Origin: Enterobacter sp. kpr-6
GTDB taxonomy: Bacteria > Pseudomonadota > Gammaproteobacteria > Enterobacterales > Enterobacteriaceae
NCBI RefSeq assembly: GCF_900116015.1
Contig: NZ_FOYH01000002.1
Location: 838,537 to 902,536, forward strand
Length of the DNA: 64,000 bases
Reading direction: 5' to 3'
Each line of letters begins with the position of its first letter. The stretch's first letter is position 1. Shown here one piece after another: positions 1 through 9,933 of this stretch. The notes under the pieces are model-generated. The model did not search any database. It was not told where the DNA came from and worked only from the letters and a program-made list of their open reading frames with translations. A program made the translations under genes and the position numbers.

Positions 1-2088
1 GTAATCAGTCAGTTCCTGCTGTGCCAGAACAACGGTGTTACCTTTCTGCTCAGCCTGATAGGTGTAAGCACCCAGGTCAGCTTTGTTTGCCGCAGAGAAA
101 GTGGCGGTGCTATTTTTGTCGTTAACGTAGATAAGTTCGTTATCTTTGTAGTCAGCAACAGAACCTGCGCCAGTTGCGTTGTCGATACGGACTTTGTAGT
201 TACCAGTTGCGGCTGCAACGTTGTCACCAGCGTTATCAACTTCTGCCTGACCGTGCTCAATACCAATATCAGAAACGTTGTCACCATTGCCGTTAATGGT
301 TAAGTGGCCATCGGAATTCATCGCGATAACACCGTAACCATAGTTAGATTTGGACTTATCGTTGGTACGATCGTTGACCAGATCAGCATTCAGCACGTAA
401 TCGCTGCTGTGAATATCGAAAGTACCTGCGTGCACGTTACCGTGAACATCGGTCACACTGGTAACATTCAGGGTATCAGTCTGTAATGGGCTTGCATCAA
501 ACTGATTAACGTTAACATCCAGCAGGCCGTTATTGGTTACGGTGATGGTGTTAGCGTACAGCGCAGCATCATTAACGCTCCAGCCTGCAGCGATGTCATC
601 AGCCAGCGTAACAGTACTGTTATCGATGGTCAGCTTGTCAGTCGCAACATGACCATCTTCACCGATGTTCATTTCAGAACCGCCGGTCAGAGAAATGGTA
701 TCGGAAATCAGAGAAGAATCCGCTACGTTCACCTGAGAGCCGCTGTTGATGCTCAGAGTATCAATAAGCGACTCTTTAGTTGTATCCCACTCAGAACCGT
801 TGTTCAGTGTGACGTTGAACAGGCCGCTTTGGTAAACTTTATTACCCGCGATATGTGCGCCTTCATTGTATACGGTGTTATCCCGGTCAATAACAACGGT
901 AGATTCCGGCCACAGGCTGTTACCGGTGATATCAATCAGGTGTGCGGTAAAATCAGTTCCTTTGGCATAGCCATCATAAATACCATCAGGGGTGTCATTA
1001 TCAAGAATGCCATCGCCATCAGTATCAGTACCGAGATCAACCATATGAACAGATGTCGCTGCACCTACCCACTTGCTGCCATTGTTCAGGGTCAGATCCA
1101 GTCTGTCTGTGCCATCCCAGCCATTAGTATCAACATTGGCGTCAGTATCACGGTAAGAATCGGCACCGGCCGGGAAGAAGTTTTCATCAAAATTGCTAGA
1201 GAAAACAACGTCACCCATCAGGGTTGAATTATTGAAAGTTGCAGTCGTCTGCATGGCGTTGTCAGCGTTCGGATTTGCCGTCACAGCCAATGCAATGTCA
1301 TCAGGCGTCGCGGAACCGTCATAATCGCTGGCGTTGTTGTTATTACCGAACCAGCCAGTAGTACCTTCGTCGGTCCATGAACCGGAAGTTACCGTAGAGT
1401 CATTTACGGTAATGGTATTATTGAAGACTTCACCGCTGTTCACACCAGTGCTGACGGTATTATCATCAACATCTGACCACTCATAACCCTGAGACAGAGT
1501 GATACCCGCAACGTGCGAATTATTCTGGATGTTCAGATCAACTTCCTGATCCAGCGTAATTGCGGTACCCATATTATAAACGTTAACAACATGGGAATCG
1601 TTAGCCTTATTATAGGTACCGTTGTAGGTATAATGCTCGTAGTTATCGTCGATAGTGGAGTTATCCACAGTCATCGCCAGACGATCATAGTAGTAATTAT
1701 CGCCTGCACGGTTGGTGCAATCAGCGGTCATACAAGCGGAGGTCACCATGCCATGAACAGTACTGTTTTTGATTGTCAGGCTGTTGGTGTTGGTGTTATT
1801 TGACAGGCCATCATCCAGATAATAGGTTGAAATAACGCCATTAACTGTCGCTTTATTAATTACCGGGTAGATGTTGCCGTTATAGAGGCTGTCAGCGGCA
1901 TAGTTATTCCAGCCAACATACCCCTTATAGTAAACGCCATCGCCTTCAGCGTAAGAGCCATCGTAGTGAACAAAAGTGTTGTAAGCGGTACCGGAAATAT
2001 CGGTGCTAGCATTTGCCTGAGAAGTGATTGCCAAAGTGCAGGCTAGTGCTAATTGTGAGACTACAAGTTTCTTTTTCCAGGAGTGCAT
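1..2088 (-). CDS. Autotransporter passenger domain, N-terminal part (cut by window edge)
   Basis: The minus-strand frame is open from an ATG at 2088 to base 1 (696 residues) with no stop, so the C-terminal part lies outside. AGGAG stands 9 bases before the ATG. The N-terminus is a signal peptide (MHSWKKKLVV, a hydrophobic core, then SQANA). The passenger is rich in Asn, Asp, Thr and Ser with recurring short units such as 'NNSTV' and 'LNNGSEW', typical of right-handed beta-helix passengers of AIDA-like autotransporters. E. coli carries a related autotransporter (yaiT/ehaB) divergent from hemB, and the same arrangement is seen here. Expected role: surface-exposed adhesion or biofilm protein. 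The beta-barrel cannot be seen, so the family is inferred from passenger style and locus. Confidence 0.8.
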   Translation of the reverse strand, partial: MHSWKKKLVVSQLALACTLAITSQANASTDISGTAYNTFVHYDGSYAEGDGVYYKGYVGWNNYAADSLYNGNIYPVINKATVNGVISTYYLDDGLSNNTNTNSLTIKNSTVHGMVTSACMTADCTNRAGDNYYYDRLAMTVDNSTIDDNYEHYTYNGTYNKANDSHVVNVYNMGTAITLDQEVDLNIQNNSHVAGITLSQGYEWSDVDDNTVSTGVNSGEVFNNTITVNDSTVTSGSWTDEGTTGWFGNNNNASDYDGSATPDDIALAVTANPNADNAMQTTATFNNSTLMGDVVFSSNFDENFFPAGADSYRDTDANVDTNGWDGTDRLDLTLNNGSKWVGAATSVHMVDLGTDTDGDGILDNDTPDGIYDGYAKGTDFTAHLIDITGNSLWPESTVVIDRDNTVYNEGAHIAGNKVYQSGLFNVTLNNGSEWDTTKESLIDTLSINSGSQVNVADSSLISDTISLTGGSEMNIGEDGHVATDKLTIDNSTVTLADDIAAGWSVNDAALYANTITVTNNGLLDVNVNQFDASPLQTDTLNVTSVTDVHGNVHAGTFDIHSSDYVLNADLVNDRTNDKSKSNYGYGVIAMNSDGHLTINGNGDNVSDIGIEHGQAEVDNAGDNVAAATGNYKVRIDNATGAGSVADYKDNELIYVNDKNSTATFSAANKADLGAYTYQAEQKGNTVVLAQQELTDY

Positions 2089-2629
2089 TTGTCATCGCTC
2101 CTCAGGGATAATTTTAAGTTGATCCATCAATCGTTAATGCAAAAAAGATTCAAACTGCAAACCGGAAATATTATGCAACGGACAAAGAAGTTAGTTCAAT
2201 TAATCCTTGCTTAAAGTTTGATTCCGGACTAATACAGCAATAGCCGTAGCCAATTAAAGATATTAATAAAAGAAAAAAGCACTGATTTATCATTAAATTA
2301 ACATTAGATAATGCAACACATTGCTCCAATCAATTTGAAAAATAAATACATAAGAATAATAAAAAACCAATAAATCATTCGCGCGAAAAATAAATAAACC
2401 CACCCTACCCATTATTTTCAACCCGCACATTTACAACATCAATATAAATAAAGAATTAATTCCTCAAATGCATAACCCCTTAAAGACATGCGTAATAAAA
2501 ATACGGTTCTCATGCTTAAAATGAATAAGCAGAAAATAACAACCAGAGGGTTTAACGGCAACTTTAGTAGAACATCCCTACTATGATTCAGTTACAATAG
2601 CAGCAGGTTTCACAAACATCAGGCACACC
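2089..2629. other. AT-rich intergenic region between autotransporter gene and hemB
   Basis: About 540 bases without a convincing gene, strongly AT-rich between roughly 2120 and 2560. It must hold the divergent promoters and leaders of the autotransporter gene and hemB. Long AT-rich leaders are usual for H-NS-silenced surface-protein genes; that regulation is inferred. Confidence 0.5.
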
Positions 2630-3601
2630 ATGACAGACTTAATTACCCGTCCTCGCCGCCTGCGCAAATCTCCCGCGCTGCGCGCCATGTTTGAAGAGAC
2701 AACACTGGGCCTGAACGACCTTGTGTTGCCGATCTTTGTTGAAGAAGAGCTCGACGATTACAAAGCCATCGACGCCATGCCCGGCGTGATGCGCATTCCT
2801 GAAAAGTACCTCGCCCGCGAGATTGAACGCATCGCCAATGCCGGGATCCGCTCGGTGATGACCTTTGGCATTTCCCACCATACCGACGCTACCGGCAGCG
2901 ATGCCTGGAAAGAAGACGGTCTGGTGGCGCGTATGTCGCGCATCTGCAAAGACGCCGTGCCGGAAATGATCGTCATGTCCGATACCTGTTTTTGCGAATA
3001 CACCTCCCACGGCCACTGTGGTGTGCTGTGCGATCATGGGGTTGATAACGACGCGACCCTGCTCAATCTGGGCAAACAGGCCGTGGTTGCCGCAGCGGCA
3101 GGGGCTGATTTCATCGCTCCGTCTGCGGCCATGGACGGTCAGGTGCAGGCCATCCGCCAGGCGCTGGACGCCGCCGGGTTCACCGACACCGCCATCATGT
3201 CCTACTCGACCAAATTCGCCTCGTCGTTCTACGGCCCGTTCCGCGAAGCCGCCGGCACCGCGTTGAAAGGCGACCGTAAAACCTACCAGATGAACCCGAT
3301 GAACCGCCGCGAAGCGATTCGTGAGTCACTGCTTGATGAAGCGCAGGGCGCAGATTGTCTGATGGTGAAACCGGCGGGTGCCTATCTGGACATCCTGCGT
3401 GATATCCGCGAGCGTACCCAGTTGCCGCTGGGCGCATACCAGGTGAGCGGCGAATACGCGATGATCAAATTCGCAGCCCAGGCGGGTGCCATTGATGAAG
3501 ATAAAGTGATCCTTGAAAGCCTCGGTGCCATTAAACGCGCCGGTGCGGATCTGATTTTCAGCTACTTTGCGCTGGATCTGGCGGAACGTAAGCTGCTGTA
3601 A
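2630..3601 (+). CDS. hemB: Delta-aminolevulinic acid dehydratase (porphobilinogen synthase)
   Basis: 323 residues, essentially the length of E. coli HemB. It condenses two 5-aminolevulinate molecules to porphobilinogen, the second common step of haem and corrin synthesis, in the cytoplasm. The zinc-binding cysteines are Cys120, Cys122 and Cys130 (in [13 protein letters not shown]). The two active-site lysines are Lys195 ([11 protein letters not shown]) and Lys247 (MVKPAGAY). Translation starts at the ATG in CACCATGACAGAC, giving the conserved start [10 protein letters not shown]. It is transcribed alone, divergent from the autotransporter gene and convergent with the chemoreceptor gene. Confidence 0.98.
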   Translation: MTDLITRPRRLRKSPALRAMFEETTLGLNDLVLPIFVEEELDDYKAIDAMPGVMRIPEKYLAREIERIANAGIRSVMTFGISHHTDATGSDAWKEDGLVARMSRICKDAVPEMIVMSDTCFCEYTSHGHCGVLCDHGVDNDATLLNLGKQAVVAAAAGADFIAPSAAMDGQVQAIRQALDAAGFTDTAIMSYSTKFASSFYGPFREAAGTALKGDRKTYQMNPMNRREAIRESLLDEAQGADCLMVKPAGAYLDILRDIRERTQLPLGAYQVSGEYAMIKFAAQAGAIDEDKVILESLGAIKRAGADLIFSYFALDLAERKLL

Positions 3602-3656
3602 CGAGCGTTGCCGGGCCTGTCGCTGGCCCGGCAAACTTTCATCGCCGGATGAGCCT

Positions 3657-5441
3657 TTACACCCTGAACTGCCCCACTGCGTCCGCCAGCTCTCTCGCCT
3701 GACCCTGAACCGCCGCCGATGCCGTTGTCGATTCTTCCACCAGCGCCGCATTTTGCTGCACCATCGCATCCAGTTGCGTGACCGCCAGATTGATCTCCTG
3801 AATCCCGCGCTGCTGTTCGCGGGTGGCATTAGTAATTTCCGCCATCATGGTCGTGACCGATTTCACACCGCCCACAATGTGATCCATGGTTTTACCGGTG
3901 TGCGCAACCTGGCGTGAACCGACCCTGATACTCTCAAGCGTGCTGTCGATCAGGACTTTAATTTCCTGCGCCGCCTGCGTACTGCGACTGGCCAGATTAC
4001 GCACTTCGCCTGCGACCACGGCAAAACCCTTGCCCATTTCGCCCGCACGCGCCGCTTCCACCGACGCATTCAGCGCCAGAATATTGCTCTGAAACGCAAT
4101 GCTCTCAATCACCCCTGTAATATCCGCGATCTTGCCCGACGCCGACTCAATATCGCCGATGGCATGGATAACGCTTTTCACCGCTGCGCCGCCTTCATTT
4201 GCGGCCTGCGCGGTCTGCGCAATCGCCTCATTTGCCTGCTCCGCCGTTTCAGCGGTTAACGACACGGTGGAGGAAATCTGCTCCATCGCGGCAGAGGTCT
4301 GTTGCAGGCTGGCCGCGGCAGATTCGGTGCGCGACGAGAGATCCTGATTTCCCAGCGCGATTTCCTGCGACGCATCGCGCACCGCGTGGCTGGTTTGCAT
4401 GATCGACACCATCACCCCGGAAAGCGTGGCAATAAAGGTATTAAACGCGCGGGCAATCGCCGCCACTTCATCGTTGCGGCTGGCGTCCAGGCGCTGGGTT
4501 AAATCCGCGTTGCCAGAAGCAATATTGTCCATCGCCACGCGAATGTGATTGAGCGGAGCCAGCGCACGCTGGCTGATAAAATTCACCACCAGCACGGCAA
4601 AGACGATCAGGCACAGCAGGCAGATGGCCGACGCGGTGAGCAGCGAGCGCATCCCGGCGGTGGCTTCGGCTTTGTCCATCACCACCACCGTATACCAGCC
4701 GGAATCGCCCACCGGCAGCGCCTTCAACAGCTTCACCAGCCCGTGCATTTCCGTTTGCACAATGCCACCTTTGAGCAGCGCCGCGCTGTCGAGGCCGGGG
4801 GCGATATCCGCCAGCGGTTTCAGCGTCAGTGCGTCATCCGGGTGCGCCATAATAGTGCCGTCGGCGGCAATCAATATGCCGAAGCTGTCCGGCGTCGGTT
4901 TGATATTACGAATGTTCGCGATCACATCATCCATGCGGATATCGCCCTCCACCACGCCCAGCACCGTGCCGTTCTCAATACGCGGCGCGGCCACGGTCAC
5001 AATCAGTTTTTTGGTCGTCACATCCATATAAGGATTGATCACCAGCGGTTTTCCCGCCTGCACCGCCTGGATATACCAGGGGCGGCTGGTGGGATCGTAG
5101 CCTTCAGGAATACCGGACGGATCGGACGAAATATCGCGCTTATCGGGATAGCCGATGTCCACATTCATAAAGTGCCCGGCATCGGCAATTTGTTTAAGCA
5201 GTGGCACCGGATCGCTGTCGGTAACGTGCGGCACCAGCGAGGCAATCATCCCTTTTTGCGTATTCACCCACTGGGTGATGGTCGCGGTGTGGCTTTGCGT
5301 CAACGCGGTGAGCGAGCTTTCCACCGCGCGGTTGTTGAACTTATTAATAATGAGGTAATTGACAACGGTATTGATTAATAAAGCGATTATCACGATACCC
5401 GCCGTCGCGCCTATCACTCTTGAACGTATGGAATTGAACAT
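3657..5441 (-). CDS. Methyl-accepting chemotaxis protein with amino-acid-type dCache sensor
   Basis: 594 residues from the ATG at 5441, which has AAGGA just upstream; an in-frame ATG at 5465 lacks a good site. Order: membrane helix (about 10-32), periplasmic double-Cache domain (about 35-275), second helix (about 280-303), HAMP, then a cytoplasmic signalling domain with the conserved hairpin tip NILALNASVEAARAGE. The sensor holds the pattern Y-x4-R-x-W-Y (YDPTSRPWY), followed by a Tyr (NPYMD) and an Asp (VVEGDI). This is the amino-acid-binding signature of dCache_1AA receptors, so ligands are probably amino acids. It ends in VGQFRV without the NWETF-type pentapeptide, so methylation may need help from other receptors. 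Confidence 0.93.
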   Translation of the reverse strand: MFNSIRSRVIGATAGIVIIALLINTVVNYLIINKFNNRAVESSLTALTQSHTATITQWVNTQKGMIASLVPHVTDSDPVPLLKQIADAGHFMNVDIGYPDKRDISSDPSGIPEGYDPTSRPWYIQAVQAGKPLVINPYMDVTTKKLIVTVAAPRIENGTVLGVVEGDIRMDDVIANIRNIKPTPDSFGILIAADGTIMAHPDDALTLKPLADIAPGLDSAALLKGGIVQTEMHGLVKLLKALPVGDSGWYTVVVMDKAEATAGMRSLLTASAICLLCLIVFAVLVVNFISQRALAPLNHIRVAMDNIASGNADLTQRLDASRNDEVAAIARAFNTFIATLSGVMVSIMQTSHAVRDASQEIALGNQDLSSRTESAAASLQQTSAAMEQISSTVSLTAETAEQANEAIAQTAQAANEGGAAVKSVIHAIGDIESASGKIADITGVIESIAFQSNILALNASVEAARAGEMGKGFAVVAGEVRNLASRSTQAAQEIKVLIDSTLESIRVGSRQVAHTGKTMDHIVGGVKSVTTMMAEITNATREQQRGIQEINLAVTQLDAMVQQNAALVEESTTASAAVQGQARELADAVGQFRV

Positions 5442-5496
5442 ATTTTTTCCTTCACCGATGTACAAACTCTCCGGCCAGCGCCGGAACCTGGCACTA

Positions 5497-5523
5497 TTAA
5501 CGACGGTGGAAGTAAAAACTTTA
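5497..5523 (-). promoter_or_regulatory. Sigma-28 (FliA) promoter of the chemoreceptor gene
   Basis: On the minus strand the sequence reads TAAAGTTT-N11-GTCGTTAA. The -35 half matches the FliA consensus exactly and the -10 half matches 6 of 8 (GCCGATAA). It lies about 55 bases upstream of the chemoreceptor start. Flagellar class-3 control of a chemoreceptor is expected. Confidence 0.75.
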
Positions 5524-5787
5524 AGCCAAACTGATAAGCTGTTGATTTATATCAATTCATTAAAAGATAATAATTATTCACTTACAAAAAGCAGGTGATA
5601 TCACTATTAAAGCAACACAACCCCATATTACACGCCGCTTACCCGTTTGTTCTTCGAACAACGCCCGCTCACGAATATGCATAAAGAGTGCATACGAATT
5701 TTGCGGATTTTCATATCTTCATCAGGGTGAAACGCAAACGTCACGTTGGGCTTCTACTGTCTGGGCAGGACGGGAGGAGGAGCCATC

Positions 5788-7476
5788 ATGTTTAGTCTCG
5801 ATAACGTACTCGACGACCTTTGGCCGCAGGCCAGACCGGCACCCTGGCAAAAGAACCTGCTCAGGCGTTTATTTTACGAAGAAGAGTTTCAGCAATTCGC
5901 AGCCCTGCACCGCCATCTCAAAGGGCTGGAAATGGTCGAGCAGGTTCTCGAACATTTGCAGATCCGCTGCACCATTCCCGCACACGATCTTGAACAAATC
6001 CCCGAACATGGCCCGCTGGTCATTATCGCCAATCACCCCACCGGTACGCTGGACGGCCTTGCGCTGCTGTATGCGGTCTCCCGCGTGCGCCGCGATGTGA
6101 AAGTGGTCACTAACCGCATGTTGAGCCATCTGGCTCCGCTCAGTTCGCTGTTTATTCCGGTGGACAATCTGGGTGGGCGCACCCGCAAAGCGTCGCTGCA
6201 GCTAATGGAAGCGCAGTTGCAGGCGGGCGGCGTGCTGATTTTCTTTCCGGCGGGTGAAGTTTCACGCCTGACGCGCAAAGGCGTTCGCGACGGCGAATGG
6301 CATTCCGGCTTCGTCAAAATGGCCGCGAAGTTTCGCGCTCCGCTGCTGCCGGTGCATATCCGCGCCCACAACAGCCCGCTGTTTTATGCCAGCACCCTCC
6401 TTTCTTCCACCCTGCCGATGCTGCTTTTAATGCAGCAGATGTTTCGTCGCCAGGGCAGCACGCTGCCGATTCACATCGGTCAGCGCATTCCTTTCGATAG
6501 CTGGTTCAGCCCGCACCTCACACCGCGGGACACCGCCGGAAAATGCCGCCAGCACACTATCCGCCTGGGGAAAAACCAGCCGGGCGTATTTAAAACCGAG
6601 TGTGCGATTGCCCGTCCGGAAGATCGGCTGACGCTAAAGCGCGCGCTGAGTAAAGCGGAGTGCCTGGGGCAGACGGCAGACGGCAAAACCATTTACCTGT
6701 GGCAGCGCAACGGCGAAGAGGACGCGCCGATCCTGCGCGAACTGGGCCGGCTGCGTGAGATCGCCTTTCGTGCCGTCGGTGAAGGCAGCGGTAAACGCCG
6801 CGATACCGACCGCTATGACGATGACTACCTGCATCTGATCCTCTGGGACGAGGGCGATCTTGAAATGGTGGGCGCATACCGGTTTACCCCGACCCACGCG
6901 CAGAATAAAGAAGCGCTCTACAGCTACAGCCTGTTTCACTACGACGACAAAATGGCGGATATCCTGCAACAGGGTATTGAACTTGGGCGCAGTTTTATCC
7001 AGCCGCGCTACTGGGGACGCCGGGGGCTGGACTATTTATGGTCGGGAATTGGCGCATATCTGGCGCGCTACCCGCAGTACCGTTACCTGTTTGGCCCGGT
7101 GTCGATTTCCGGTGGCCTGCCCCCGGCCGCCCGCGATCTGCTGGTGGCCTTTTACCGCCTCTGGTTCCCGCCTTCCCACCCGCTCGCCGCCTCGCGCCGC
7201 CCGTATCCCGCGACGTTGCCGGACGTACTGGCGCAGTTTAGCGGCGAGGATTACACCGAGGATCTGACGCGCCTGAAATCGCTGCTCGGCAACCTCGGCT
7301 GCGGCATCCCGCCGCTGTATAAGCAGTATTCTGAGCTTTGCGAACCGGGCGGCGTGCAGTTTATCGACTTCGGCAGCGACCCGGATTTTAACCACTGCGT
7401 GGACGGACTGGTGCTGGTGGATCTGGCGCATCTGAAGGCGAACCGGTATGAGCGGTATATCGGGGTGCATGGTTGA
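5788..7476 (+). CDS. OlsF-like bifunctional acyltransferase, probable ornithine lipid synthase
   Basis: 562 residues from the ATG at 5788, preceded by a near-perfect GGGAGGAGG; an in-frame TTG at 5746 is unlikely. The N-terminal half is PlsC-like: NHPTGTLDG (82-90, an H-x5-D variant of the acyltransferase HX4D box), a basic 'GGRTRKAS' segment, and FFPAGEVSR (152-160). The C-terminal half (about 270-562) resembles OlsB-type GNAT N-acyltransferases, with VGAYRFTP, SYSLFHYD, LGRSFIQPRYWGR and PLYKQYSELC. This two-domain build matches OlsF, described in Serratia, where one protein makes phosphorus-free ornithine lipids from ornithine in two acylation steps. Membrane-associated, cytoplasmic face. 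Monocistronic; GC-rich palindromes follow. Substrate is inferred from family. Confidence 0.72.
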   Translation: MFSLDNVLDDLWPQARPAPWQKNLLRRLFYEEEFQQFAALHRHLKGLEMVEQVLEHLQIRCTIPAHDLEQIPEHGPLVIIANHPTGTLDGLALLYAVSRVRRDVKVVTNRMLSHLAPLSSLFIPVDNLGGRTRKASLQLMEAQLQAGGVLIFFPAGEVSRLTRKGVRDGEWHSGFVKMAAKFRAPLLPVHIRAHNSPLFYASTLLSSTLPMLLLMQQMFRRQGSTLPIHIGQRIPFDSWFSPHLTPRDTAGKCRQHTIRLGKNQPGVFKTECAIARPEDRLTLKRALSKAECLGQTADGKTIYLWQRNGEEDAPILRELGRLREIAFRAVGEGSGKRRDTDRYDDDYLHLILWDEGDLEMVGAYRFTPTHAQNKEALYSYSLFHYDDKMADILQQGIELGRSFIQPRYWGRRGLDYLWSGIGAYLARYPQYRYLFGPVSISGGLPPAARDLLVAFYRLWFPPSHPLAASRRPYPATLPDVLAQFSGEDYTEDLTRLKSLLGNLGCGIPPLYKQYSELCEPGGVQFIDFGSDPDFNHCVDGLVLVDLAHLKANRYERYIGVHG

Positions 7477-7487
7477 GGGGGTTTTTA

Positions 7488-7566
7488 CCCTCACCCTAAC
7501 CCTCTCCCTGAGGGAGAGGGGACTAAAACCTCCCTCTCCCTCAGGGAGAGGGCCGGGGTGAGGGTG
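7488..7566. repeat. GC-rich palindromic intergenic repeat, copy 1 (pair)
   Basis: Two inverted copies of a unit with core CCCTCTCCCTGAGGGAGAGGG, flanked by CCCTCACCCTAA on the left and CCGGGGTGAGGGTG on the right, directly behind the OlsF-like gene. Each core is a near-perfect palindrome able to form a hairpin. The same unit recurs near 15.5, 19.7, 49.0 and 56.1 kb. Confidence 0.9.
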
Positions 7567-7677
7567 ACGCTCTTTTATTGCATTTTTGTTACATCCGTTA
7601 CACATCACCCACGTGAATATTGCCAGCCCCGCCTAACCCGGCATCATAATGCCATTCCCCCTCTGGAGTGATGCGCG

Positions 7678-8307
7678 ATGATTCGAGTGATGTTGGTGGA
7701 TGACCACGTGGTTGTCCGGTCAGGGTTTGCCCAGCTTTTGAGCCTCGAAGAGGATCTCCAGGTCACCGGGCAGTTCAGCACCGCGGCCCAGGCGTGGCCG
7801 GCATTACTGGCGGATGACGTTGATGTCGCCGTGCTGGACGTCGCCATGCCGGATGAAAACGGGCTGAGCCTGCTCAAACGCCTGCGCCAGCAGCGCGCCG
7901 GGTTCCGCGCCATCATTCTTAGCATCTATGACACCCCGGCCTTTGTGCAAAGCGCGCTCGACGCCGGGGCGTGCGGCTATCTCACCAAACGCTGCGGGCC
8001 GGAAGAGCTGGTTCAGGCGGTGCGATCCGTTGGCATGGGCGGGCATTATCTGTGTGCCGATGCCCTACGGGCGCTGCGTGGCGGCGAGCAGCCGGGCAAA
8101 GTGCTGGATGTGCTGACTCCGCGCGAGCGCGAAGTGTTTGAACTGCTGGTCAAAGGCGACAGCGTCAAAGAAATCGCCTTCAGGCTCGATCTGAGCCACA
8201 AAACCGTGCATGTCCATCGCGCCAACGTGCTCGGTAAATTGCAGTGCAGCAGCACCATTGAACTGGTGCATTTCGCCCTCGACAACCAGCTTCTGACGGG
8301 CCACTGA
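7678..8307 (+). CDS. UhpA-like response regulator (REC-LuxR)
   Basis: 209 residues. The receiver domain has the acidic pair Asp8/Asp9, phospho-acceptor Asp54 (AVLDVAMPDE) and Lys in YLTKR. A LuxR-type helix-turn-helix follows (about 143-205: LTPREREVFELL through KTVHVHRANVLGKL). Start ATG at 7678 with CTGGAG upstream. It overlaps the histidine-kinase gene by one base (TGATG). It heads a block that copies the uhpA-uhpB-uhpC order but is followed by an ABC importer rather than uhpT. Inferred role: activator of the downstream afuABC-like genes in response to an external sugar phosphate. It is a diverged paralogue, so I assign no symbol. Confidence 0.9.
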   Translation: MIRVMLVDDHVVVRSGFAQLLSLEEDLQVTGQFSTAAQAWPALLADDVDVAVLDVAMPDENGLSLLKRLRQQRAGFRAIILSIYDTPAFVQSALDAGACGYLTKRCGPEELVQAVRSVGMGGHYLCADALRALRGGEQPGKVLDVLTPREREVFELLVKGDSVKEIAFRLDLSHKTVHVHRANVLGKLQCSSTIELVHFALDNQLLTGH

Positions 8308-9848
8308 TGTCGCCGTCGGTACGTCACACGGTTCTGTCTCTGTTTATCGTGCTGGCCTGGGGACCGGGCTGGCTGATGCTCTGGACGCTGGGATTTTATC
8401 TCACCCACAACGGTCAACAGGCGGCCCTGTTCTTGCCGCACGGCGTCGGGCTGGCGCTGCTGATTCTGCTCGCGCGCCGCTTCTGGCCCGCGCTGGTGCT
8501 GCCTCAACTGATGATCATCATCTGGCTGCACAACGAACAGTTATTGAGCGGCTACACCATGCTGGCCGCGCCATTAATCACCCTGATCCCGGCGCTCGTC
8601 ACCCAGCGTTACTGGCACCGTTTCCCGCTCTACTGGCAGCGCCTGAGCCTGCTGCTTACCGCCGTCACCGCCTGCGCCCTGCTGCAAACCGCTGCCCTGT
8701 CGCCGTTTCTGGCGAGCAAAGCCACGCTTATTGGCCTCGCCGCTTTTACCGGCGGGGTGCTGCTTACGCCGTTCGTATATCTGATTTTTGAATTTTTACG
8801 TCAGCAGCATCGCTATCACCTGCTCGGGCTGGACACCAGCAACCCGCCGCTGCGCACCTCGCTCATCATCTGGTGCAGCCTGTTTTTCATTATTGGTATC
8901 GGCACGCAAATGGTGCTGACGCCGGAAATCGAACGCCTGCTGCTGATCGTAGTGTTTTTACCCAACGTGATCATGGCGTGGAAATTTGGCTGGCAGGGCG
9001 GCGTGCTGTCGGGGCTTCTCGGCAGCATGATGATCACCATCGCCCGCCAGGTGGGGATCGGTTTTGGCGATCTGATCGAACTGGAAATTTTCCTCGCCAC
9101 CCAGGCGCTGCTCGGCATTGGCCTCGGCATCGCCATCAGCCGCCAGCAGCATCTGGCGCAAAATCTCGATCACTACCGCCAGCGCCTGGAAGTGGAATTA
9201 AAAGCGCGCCGCGAACTGACCGAAAAACTGATCCACACCGAAGAAGACACGCGCAAAAACCTCGCCCGCGAACTGCACGACGAGATCGGCCAGAACATAA
9301 CCGCCATCCAGATCCAGTCGCAACTGGTCAAGCGCACCGGGGGCACCGCCCAGGCGCTGGATGCCGCCAGCCAGATCAACGAGCTGGCCCGCCGTATCCA
9401 CAGTTCCACCCGCCAGTTGCTGCGCCAGCTTCGCCCGCCGGTGCTCGACGAAATGTCGTTTCGTGAAGCCCTTCACCATCTGGTGAACGAATTCGCCTTT
9501 ACCGAGCGCGGCATCCTCTGCCGGTTTGATTACCAGTTAGATCCGCCGCCGCAAAACGAAACCCTGGTGTTCACCCTCTATCGCCTGTTGCAGGAGTTGC
9601 TCAACAACGTCTGCAAGCACGCGCAGGCAAGCGATGTGCGCATCGTTTTAAGCCAGCGCGACGGGCAGATCTGGCTGACGGTCGAAGATAACGGCGTCGG
9701 CATCCCGACCAGTAAAATGCCCGGCTTCGGCATCCAGGGAATGCGCGAGCGGGTACACGCGCTCGGCGGCGAACTGGTGCTGGAATCGTCCCACGGCACG
9801 CGCGTAATTGTTAACCTGCCCACACTTTTGCCACAAACGCCGCGATAA
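8307..9848 (+). CDS. UhpB-like sensor histidine kinase (MASE1)
   Basis: 513 residues. The N-terminal 290 residues form a multi-helix membrane region of MASE1 type. A HisKA_3 box follows (ARELHDEIGQNITA; the His is the phospho-acceptor), and then an HATPase_c domain with the N box (ELLNNVCKHA) and G boxes (EDNGVGI, GFGIQGMRERV). In the Uhp system, UhpB phosphorylates UhpA when UhpC senses external glucose-6-phosphate. Overlapped start with the regulator gene implies translational coupling. It pairs with the UhpC-like gene that follows after an 85-base gap. Confidence 0.9.
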   Translation: MSPSVRHTVLSLFIVLAWGPGWLMLWTLGFYLTHNGQQAALFLPHGVGLALLILLARRFWPALVLPQLMIIIWLHNEQLLSGYTMLAAPLITLIPALVTQRYWHRFPLYWQRLSLLLTAVTACALLQTAALSPFLASKATLIGLAAFTGGVLLTPFVYLIFEFLRQQHRYHLLGLDTSNPPLRTSLIIWCSLFFIIGIGTQMVLTPEIERLLLIVVFLPNVIMAWKFGWQGGVLSGLLGSMMITIARQVGIGFGDLIELEIFLATQALLGIGLGIAISRQQHLAQNLDHYRQRLEVELKARRELTEKLIHTEEDTRKNLARELHDEIGQNITAIQIQSQLVKRTGGTAQALDAASQINELARRIHSSTRQLLRQLRPPVLDEMSFREALHHLVNEFAFTERGILCRFDYQLDPPPQNETLVFTLYRLLQELLNNVCKHAQASDVRIVLSQRDGQIWLTVEDNGVGIPTSKMPGFGIQGMRERVHALGGELVLESSHGTRVIVNLPTLLPQTPR

Positions 9849-9933
9849 CCAGGAAAAAGTCTTAGTCACTCCGGACTTTCTCTCATCCCCTTTTCCGTTT
9901 GCTTTCATATAGTCATCTCAACCGGAGGCCGTT

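Noticed and set aside
304..1803. Plus-strand frames over the autotransporter
   Set aside because: They mirror the repetitive passenger coding sequence on the other strand and lack ribosome sites.
4545..5378. Long open frames antisense to the chemoreceptor gene
   Set aside because: GC-rich codon structure of the real gene leaves the opposite frame open; no ribosome site and low-complexity His/Arg-rich product.
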